A stretch of 64,000 nt of DNA from Paratinospora sagittata. Taxonomy: Eukaryota; Streptophyta; Magnoliopsida; Ranunculales; Menispermaceae. The notes below the pieces were generated by a model, which did no database searches, was not told where the DNA came from, and saw nothing but the letters and a program-made list of their open reading frames with translations. This document shows, piece after piece, positions 57,566 through 64,000 of this stretch; position 1 is the stretch's first letter; each line of letters opens with the position of its first letter. The stretch lies in contig CM069607.1 in NCBI GenBank assembly GCA_035771175.1, positions 6,197,501 to 6,261,500 of the forward strand, read 5' to 3'. The position numbers were made by a program, and so were the translations under genes.

Positions 57566-58537
57566 TCACTGATTCAAAAACTGAGCAAAACGCTGAAACA
57601 CAACCTTAGCATTCTCAGTATCCGGATTAATAATCTGAAAACAATGAGGCTCTCCTTCAATATCCACCAACTCCACCTCTCCCTTCCAACCACTCTTCTT
57701 AAGCTCACTCGCATAAACCCTACCTCTCCACTGCAACGTATCGCCGCCGGAAACCACCACCAAGACGCTATCACACCCCACTACGGCCAAGCTGGGCGCC
57801 TCCGGCGCAAACGGATTAATCAACGGATCATCCACACCGTTCGCCGATCCCGGCGACACCAACTCCCAAACCTTCGTCGTCAAATCCACGTCCGGCCGGC
57901 CGTCCTCCGATCCTATCCGATCCGATCCCCAAAAGTACGGGAACGACAACACCGCGCCTCGGATCTTGATCGCATTCTCCGGCGACTTCTGCTGCTGTCG
58001 CTCCGCGCCGACGCGCATGGCGAGGTTGTGCGCCATGTTGCCGCCGGAGCTGTCTCCGGCGACGAAGACGCGGTTGAGATCCGCGTGGTTTAGTAGCCAG
58101 TCATCGGAGTTAGGGCTGAAGAGCCACTGGAGAGCTTCCCAGGCGTCGTCGAAGGCGACCGGAATCGGATGCTCGGGAGCTAATCGGTACTCGACGGAGA
58201 CGGCGAGGACGTTGGAGTGAGAGACGATGAGGTTGAGGTAGCGGTGGTCGAGGAAGGAGAAGGCGGATTCGATGCAGAAGGCGCCGCCGTGGAAGTAGAG
58301 GAGGACGGGGAGTTTTGGCCGGTGATATGAGGAGGAGGTGTGTTTTGGGAGGTAGAGTCTGGCGGAGATTCCGGATTCCGGCGAGATTAAGATGTCTTTG
58401 GAGGAGACGCCGGTTTGTGGGTCATCGGGAGAAGGAGGGACGATTGGTGAGTCTTGAAGGCGTTCGACGCGGCCGGATTTGTAGATTCGGAGGAGAGGGA
58501 GGAGCTCGTAGACGACTTCGTCGCCGGAGGACGCCAT
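57566..58537 (-). CDS. Class-I carboxylesterase (CXE), intronless
   Basis: A 323-aa single-exon frame. It hydrolyses short-chain carboxyl esters; the gibberellin receptor GID1 and HSL proteins share this alpha/beta-hydrolase fold. Visible parts: the N-terminal YELLPLLRIYKSGRVERL typical of plant CXE, oxyanion motif HGGAF at 83-87, GDSSGG at 161-166 with nucleophile Ser163, Asp266 in SGGDTLQWRG, and His298 in GEPHCFQIINP, so the catalytic triad is complete. It has no signal peptide, so it is likely cytosolic. The coding region is GC-rich compared with its surroundings, as usual for CXE genes. A TATA box is placed as expected. A broken relative lies at 38502-40053. The substrate cannot be inferred from sequence. 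Confidence 0.95.
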   Translation of the reverse strand: MASSGDEVVYELLPLLRIYKSGRVERLQDSPIVPPSPDDPQTGVSSKDILISPESGISARLYLPKHTSSSYHRPKLPVLLYFHGGAFCIESAFSFLDHRYLNLIVSHSNVLAVSVEYRLAPEHPIPVAFDDAWEALQWLFSPNSDDWLLNHADLNRVFVAGDSSGGNMAHNLAMRVGAERQQQKSPENAIKIRGAVLSFPYFWGSDRIGSEDGRPDVDLTTKVWELVSPGSANGVDDPLINPFAPEAPSLAVVGCDSVLVVVSGGDTLQWRGRVYASELKKSGWKGEVELVDIEGEPHCFQIINPDTENAKVVFQRFAQFLNQ

Positions 58538-58610
58538 TGATGCCGGTGATGAAGTAGAAGATGTTTGTGTGAGCTTTAGTGCATGCAGAAATGGAAAGGC
58601 ACAGGTAACC

Positions 58611-58619
58611 CAATTTATA
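58611..58619 (-). promoter_or_regulatory. Carboxylesterase TATA box
   Basis: The minus strand reads TATAAATTG about 75 bp upstream of the ATG at 58537, a normal plant TATA-to-start distance. Confidence 0.65.
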
Positions 58620-61600
58620 GATGGAAAAAGGAAAAAAATAATAATAAATTGTTTGTTTTTAATAATTTCCGTTATTCATTAAAATGGGTCAGACAAAAAG
58701 TTCGTTTTCTAAAGATAAATAATATTGGAAAATAATAAGAATGCATGCAATTTTGATTTTTGACACTCAATTTTTGTCCATAAATGCTGGTCGCTAAAAT
58801 AATTGGCTTGTCAATGTTGAATAGTTGGTTGTAGAATGGCTTAGTTCCCATTTGGGTGCTATACACAAAGAAGTAGAAAAGTTATATATAAACGTTGTAG
58901 AATGGCTTAGTTCCCATTTGGGTGCTATACACAAAGAAGTAGAAAAGTTATATATAAACGTTGTAGAATGGCTTAGTTCCCATTAGGGAGATAATGATGG
59001 TGCTCCCTCTCGTTGTATTACAATTTTTTTATTGTGAGGGTTTTTATTCTATGGTTGTCAAGTTTTATTCATTATTTTGTTGATCTTTCTTTTTGTTGTG
59101 AGGGTTTTATTTATTTTCATGTAAATCTTTATACTCCTGCTTACACTGATCTTCAGTATGTGGCTTTTTTATTGACGGGATGTATTGCTATATATATATA
59201 GTGTGTGTGTAATTATAAGTTATCAAGTTAGCCCATGGCTAGTTTTTTAAAATAGATGATAATTATAATTTTGAGAGGATGGTTTTGAAAGTTTGACAAA
59301 ATGGCCATACGATGAATAGGGTTGAAGTAGATTTATTATTAGAGTGTGTACGTGTATTTATGTTTGTTGAAGTTTTACGTCATTTGTAACTATCTTATGC
59401 AGCTCTTCTTCCTCAAGACTTAAAAATAATTGTATTTAGGGATATGCAAATATACCAGCAAAAACAAAGTTGGAAAAATGCTTAAAAAATATAGAACTAT
59501 TTTGTAATGTAATTGTTAATTTAGTTTAAGTAGAAGAAACAAATTGATATAGCCAATGCTATCGGTATGCTTACACTATTTTTTTTATTTTTTATTTTTT
59601 TTAGAAATTTTGACACATTTTACCATTCTTAGATATTCCATCATCAGTCATGTGCAAATAGTTGCTCATTTCACTGGTGACAAATTTTTTTAAAAAAATT
59701 AAATTAAATATTTATTTAATAGAGATGAGATTTTCTAACGGTATACTCTTGAAATCAATGAACTCTCATATATAATTTTGGTGGTTTGAGTTTGCTCCCT
59801 CTACCATTCACCTTTTTTTACTTCTGTTATGCGATTTCAAACTATGAATTAAATGTGCTATATAAAATAAAAAAATATTTTTACGACTCAAAATTATATT
59901 CATGCTGATATAGTATATGATAATAACAGTTAATTTTCAGATAATCTGTTAGGTAATTATTTTATTATCATATAAAATAAATAAATATTAATTTAATTTA
60001 ATTTTAAAAAATATTTAACATATCATCAAAATATATATTTTAAATAGAAACATTAAAAAATATTAATTAAATAATAATTTATGTCATATAAAAAATAATT
60101 TTTTTGATATTAATGATATTATACTTTTTTTTAATAAATAATTTATAAAATTATTAAAAATATAATTTAAATAAATATCTTAAATCGTTTTAAAATTTTA
60201 GCACTCCATAATATAATGCGATTCTCGTGCGCACCGTGTTGGGACCAATACAGTAGCTATACTCGACAGTTGTAACTAGTCTCAGGCTGCCATGTGGCAA
60301 ATCAATCACCCCAGCGTTATGGTTATAGCGTTTGTAAAAATAATTATGACGTAAATGTTTATTTAAAATGATGGCCTCTTTGTCTTTTCTGACTTTAATT
60401 AGTACCAAACACAATAATTTTTTGAGTAAAGATATTTTGATAATATCATCACGTGCAAATTGCTAGAGAAAAAAAATATCTAGTGAAATGGTCCGCACCA
60501 AGTTTTCAAAAGAGGCCATGCTACAAAGTAGTCGGTGAGGTAGACATGGCTTATTTGTTCTATAAAAACATACTAAAAATTTAGGTTTCACAGTCTAAAA
60601 ATAAGAATATAAATTTAAATAAAAAATAAAAAATAATAAAAAATTATTATTATTATTTTTTGAAAATGACCTATTTTTTTAATTAAAAAAAATAAAAATC
60701 TGTTTTTAAAATCATTTGAGCCAAATGTGTTTAAAATGTTTTTAAATTTTTAAATAAAAAAATTATATTCAGATCACGAACCAAAGGAGACCTTACTTTT
60801 CAAGGTAAAGAAAATGTAAGAAAAATATAAAGTGACATTCAAAGGTTTATTCAAAGTTTACGTTAATTTTGTACACTATTAAGTTGTCTTAAATCATGTA
60901 TTGATCATGCTAAAAAAAACTGAATTTACTTTTTTTCTTGAATCACATTAATTAATTAATTAGTATATAATTAGTATGTAATTAATGGTGTAGCAATGGG
61001 TTATAGAATAATTAGTATATAATTAATGGTGTAGCAATGGGTTTTAAAACATGCTGCTTTAACATTTTTCTTTATGAAGGACAATTATAAGTTTTTAGTG
61101 TAACACTTAAAATGACTTTCACCACCTCACTCTCTTAAGAGATAAATAAAAATTAGAAGAATAATGCTAAATTGATTAGGACATTTCACTGTAATGAAAA
61201 CTCCAGTACTCCCATCACTTTTAGATTATATTAAATCACTTATTGATATATGATTCAATAAAATTTCAAAGGTATTAAGGTAATGTAAATTGATTGTGCG
61301 GTCCATCCATGCCCAAAGAGATTTGTGTAGCAATTTTTTTTTTTTTTAACAACCTTTCTACATATAAAGGATAATTATTTGAACAATTCGGACACAATAT
61401 TCACTAAGGTATTAAAGATCAACAATGAACTCGCAACATTCATAGTACCAAATACCAATAATAAGCTTTAGGGGCTTAACAATATACGGATAAATCTGAC
61501 AATAAGAATGCAAGGCCCTTGCAACAAAATAGAAATAAGGCAAACAACCAAAACAAAGAAACTCCTAACTATTGATGCCTCTATTGGGCGGCAAGTGACG

Positions 61601-61864
61601 ACATAGAAGGAAAAGTTGCCAAAACAAAAGAGGAGCAGTGGTGAAAAAAGAGCGGCAGAGAGATCGACAAGTTGGAATAATAGAGAAAAGATAGAGAGGC
61701 AAAGGGGAGAGCTGAGTGGCGAGCGACAGTGAGCAATGTGACAAGTAGTGTGAGAAGAAAAAATAAGAGAAGGTGATTCCACCACTTAAATGTACCTTTG
61801 AAATAGAGGAGAAGAAACGACATTCAAGGGACATGTATATATAATTACATTTAAAATTACATTT
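58620..61864. other. Long AT-rich intergenic stretch
   Basis: No gene or RNA is supported. It contains the 66-bp tandem repeat listed separately and a duplicated TAATTAATGGTGTAGCAATG segment (about 60976-61046). The short open frames, including three overlapping ones near 61468-61834 (-), are AT-driven or low-complexity and unrecognised. Confidence 0.5.
58828..58985. repeat. 66-bp tandem repeat, 2.4 copies
   Basis: Units start GTTGTAGAATGGCTTAGTTC at 58828, 58894 and 58960. The first two are identical by eye and the third is cut after 26 bp. Confidence 0.9.
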
Positions 61865-61878
61865 AATATAGTTAGATA

Positions 61879-62823
61879 ATGTGCAATGCTGAGCGGATGA
61901 AAAGGGGTTTTACCATGGCACCTGACTGTATTGAATGTGTGGGATGTATCGAGGATGTTGATCATATTTTTCGAAATTGCTCTAGAGCCGTGCAATTATG
62001 GAAGCGTCTATTGCAGCCAGGTGAGTATCATTTCCAGAGCAATTTGGATTTCCAAAGCTGGCTTGCTCATAATCTTGCTGGCGTTAATGATTGTAATGTT
62101 GACTATGACTGGGCTTCCTACTTTACAGTTGCCGTGTGGGCTCTTTGGAAATGGAGGAATGATTTAGCATTTCGTAATCTTCGTTTTCACTTCGAGTATA
62201 GCATGACTTGGCTTAAAGGGAAAGTGGCTGAAATCTTTCATGCTTTTCAAGCCAAAGTGGCGGTCCATGATGATGGACTGATAGAGAGGGTGAAGATGGT
62301 AGGCTGGTGTGCTCCCAACCATGGTTGGACTAAGCTTAATACTGATGGATGTCTTAAGAATGCTTCATCGCGAGCAGGGGGTGGCGGTCTTCTCCGTGAC
62401 TATCGTGGTATGTGGTTGAGGGGGTTTGTGGCTAATATTGGTTCTTGTACTGCAACTGAAGCTGAATTATGGGCTGCTGTTCATGGCTTACGTCTTGCTT
62501 GGGAGGAGGGCCATCGTTCTATAGTTTTCGAAACAGATTCGACTATAGTGGCCGGTTGGTTAAAAGGCAACAGTATGCCGCAGCTTAGCCTTTCCAACTT
62601 GGTAAATGAGTGTAGAAGACTCCTTCAGAGAGATTGGATAGTTCAAGTTGAGCACATTTACAGAGAAGGTAATAGAGCAGCAGACTATTTGGCTACTGAG
62701 GCTTTGAAGTTCAATCGGGGAGTGTGTATCCTGTCTTCCCCTCCCCCTGGGTTATCCAATATTTTGAGGGAAGATGCAACTGGGGTTTCTTGGCCTAGGA
62801 GAGTTCGAGATGTAGTGTGCTAG
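61879..62823 (+). CDS. LINE ORF2 C-terminus: zinc-binding region and RNase H
   Basis: A 314-codon open frame. Residues about 10-60 hold the C-terminal end of the RT zinc-binding region (CIECVGCIEDVDHIFRNC). Residues about 145-285 form a plant-type RNase H: KLNTDGCLKN (first Asp), AELWAAVHGLRLAWEEG (Glu), FETDSTIVAGWL (Asp) and HIYREGNRAADYLA (Asp), so the four acidic positions are present. The ATG straddles the insertion junction (AT from the target, G from the LINE), so it is not a native start. The protein is a fragment and host expression is doubtful. Confidence 0.8.
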   Translation: MCNAERMKRGFTMAPDCIECVGCIEDVDHIFRNCSRAVQLWKRLLQPGEYHFQSNLDFQSWLAHNLAGVNDCNVDYDWASYFTVAVWALWKWRNDLAFRNLRFHFEYSMTWLKGKVAEIFHAFQAKVAVHDDGLIERVKMVGWCAPNHGWTKLNTDGCLKNASSRAGGGGLLRDYRGMWLRGFVANIGSCTATEAELWAAVHGLRLAWEEGHRSIVFETDSTIVAGWLKGNSMPQLSLSNLVNECRRLLQRDWIVQVEHIYREGNRAADYLATEALKFNRGVCILSSPPPGLSNILREDATGVSWPRRVRDVVC

Positions 62824-62867
62824 TTGTTCCTGCTGGGTATCCCCCCTCTTTTCCTTTCCAAAAAAAA
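61881..62867 (+). mobile_element. 5'-truncated L1-type LINE with poly-A and 16-bp TSD
   Basis: The insertion is flanked by AATATAGTTAGATAAT at 61865-61880 and 62868-62883 (perfect; the first two A's overlap the poly-A). It ends in a run of about ten A's at 62860-62869. Only the last ~1 kb of the LINE is present, as expected for a 5'-truncated target-primed insertion. Perfect TSD and an unbroken frame suggest it is much younger than the LINE at 11871. Confidence 0.9.
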
Positions 62868-62883
62868 AATATAGTTAGATAAT

Positions 62884-63260
62884 CATTTTACCTCAAGATT
62901 ATTGGTCCTCATGTAGCTAAGTCAAGATTTACCCAAAAAAATACTCAATTATTTTTATTTTTTTATTGAAAAACCTGGAGAATCTCTTAACTGACTTCCA
63001 TCCCTGAGTTTCTTAAAATAATGTCTTTGTTTTGTAGATTTTCTTTTAAAAGTTATTGTAACATTTCTTTTTTTAATTACTAATAGATATGACTCAACCA
63101 TCTGGCGCACCAATCCAAGTTCCATTCACCAAACTAAAAAATATTTACGTCCAGTTGTTAATGCAAGATTTGATCAACACTAAATAATAATTAATATTAT
63201 ACGTAAATAGTATCGTATCTCAAGAGAGGTCTTCTGATGTTGAAGATCAGGCAGAGCTGC
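62884..63260. other. AT-rich spacer
   Basis: Nothing recognised. Confidence 0.5.
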
Positions 63261-63535
63261 TGTCACGCCTGGAATGCACCGCAGCACATTCTACCCAGAC
63301 GCGGGCGCACTCCCACCGCAGCGGGAGCGAACGCCAGCCATTATATACCACATAATATTGTCACATCCCAGTACACAACACACCGCAGCGTCTAGTACCC
63401 CCGGGATCATTTGTCCACACTATTCACTCATGAATAGTGCAGGACCTCCCCCAGATTCGAACTCACAACCTCATAAGGTTTGATTTCGCACATTCTACTG
63501 GGTAGAATGTGCTGCGGTGCATTCCAGGCGTGACA
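63261..63535. repeat. 275-bp foldback with perfect 37-bp inverted ends
   Basis: 63261-63297 (TGTCACGCCTGGAATGCACC...) is the exact reverse complement of 63499-63535. The interior is GC-rich for this window (CGCGGGCGCACTCCCACCGC) and has a B-box-like GAGTTCGAATCTGG on the minus strand. The ends TGTCACGCC...GGCGTGACA resemble LTR termini in the region, but no TSD was found. It could be a MITE or a rearranged LTR piece. Confidence 0.75.
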
Positions 63536-63555
63536 AAAAGGCCTTATGTATATAT

Positions 63556-64000
63556 TGTCACGACGCCCCTGACGTAGGCTGACGTCATGACCGGCACAGC
63601 GTACTATACACTGTACAAACTCATATACAATATATAATACACTGTCAGCCTTCACGTACTCTCACAAACCTTCCCAAAAAGTACATAATATTTTTTTTTT
63701 CTATACCACACATCAAATCAAATCTCATATATATAAAGATGATCATTCCATTCACATTGATTCCATTCATTCCACAAATGAAATTCTCACCAACTAAATA
63801 TCTATGATCATCTCATTTCATCATCCCAAGCATTATATAATCTTACCACACAACCCATCTAGGTGATATTACATATATATCGTGTGTGATAATTATACAT
63901 ATCAAAATAACGTAAATAGAATTTATTTCCTCCAAGCATACATACACATACCAGACAAGTTTGTTTTCCCTTCGACTCAATACCTGAAAGATTGGAGGAA
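63556..64000 (-). mobile_element. Start of another Gypsy LTR copy, cut by the window edge
   Basis: TGTCACGACGCCCCTGACG at 63556 and the following ~440 bp match the start of the LTRs at 13760, 43372 and 49870. The best visible match is to 13760 (shared CCTTCACGTACTCT block). Solo or full status cannot be decided from here. Confidence 0.85.

Noticed and set aside
57644..58093. 149-codon plus-strand frame over the carboxylesterase
   Set aside because: It is an antisense shadow of the GC-rich CXE coding region; Arg-rich composition and no family motif.
61468..61834. Three overlapping minus-strand frames rich in Ser/Leu/Phe
   Set aside because: Low-complexity composition, no motifs, mutually overlapping frames; likely chance.

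Overview
The window is nuclear DNA from a flowering plant, most likely a eudicot. It is AT-rich, its genes carry short introns with GT..AG borders, and the gene set is plant-specific: a U/P-type cyclin, a KIN-14 kinesin, a plastid J-domain/ferredoxin-like protein and a class-I plant carboxylesterase. Most of the rest is Copia, Gypsy, LINE, Mutator-like and hAT-like transposon sequence. I do not assign a family or species, and I see no bacterial, organellar or viral gene cluster.

Layout. 1-11.8 kb is repeat-rich and gene-poor: a 1,047-bp foldback Mutator-like element with a perfect 10-bp target-site duplication (TSD), a lone Copia LTR, a 1.3-1.4 kb dispersed duplication carrying hAT-like inserts, a plant-mobile-domain gene fragment, a tRNA-like motif, a decayed RTE-type LINE fragment and a further hAT-like element. 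11.87-21.68 kb is one L1-type LINE insertion, bounded by a 16-bp TSD, which later received a solo Gypsy LTR and a nearly complete Copia element. 22-37.3 kb is the gene island: cyclin U (+), ribosomal protein L24 (-), kinesin-14 (-) and the J-domain/ferredoxin-like protein (-). 38.5-40.05 kb is a carboxylesterase pseudogene in three pieces. 40.29-56.17 kb is a three-level nest: a Copia element contains an 11.27-kb Gypsy chromovirus, and one LTR of that Gypsy contains a 2.57-kb solo LTR. Every level has a perfect 5-bp TSD. 57.57-58.54 kb is an intact intronless carboxylesterase (-). 58.6-64 kb is AT-rich intergenic DNA with a 5'-truncated LINE (16-bp TSD), a 37-bp perfect inverted repeat and the start of another copy of the Gypsy LTR family, cut by the window edge.

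The host genes do not form a pathway or operon. They are independent housekeeping or regulatory genes: cell-cycle and phosphate-linked cyclin, translation, microtubule motor, plastid co-chaperone and ester hydrolase. All splice models were read by eye. Exon lengths and phases add up to complete frames (cyclin 227 aa, RPL24 163 aa, kinesin 753 aa, J protein 272 aa, carboxylesterase 323 aa). I found no convincing new biological system. What is worth a second look is the unusually readable insertion history and the structure of a few elements.
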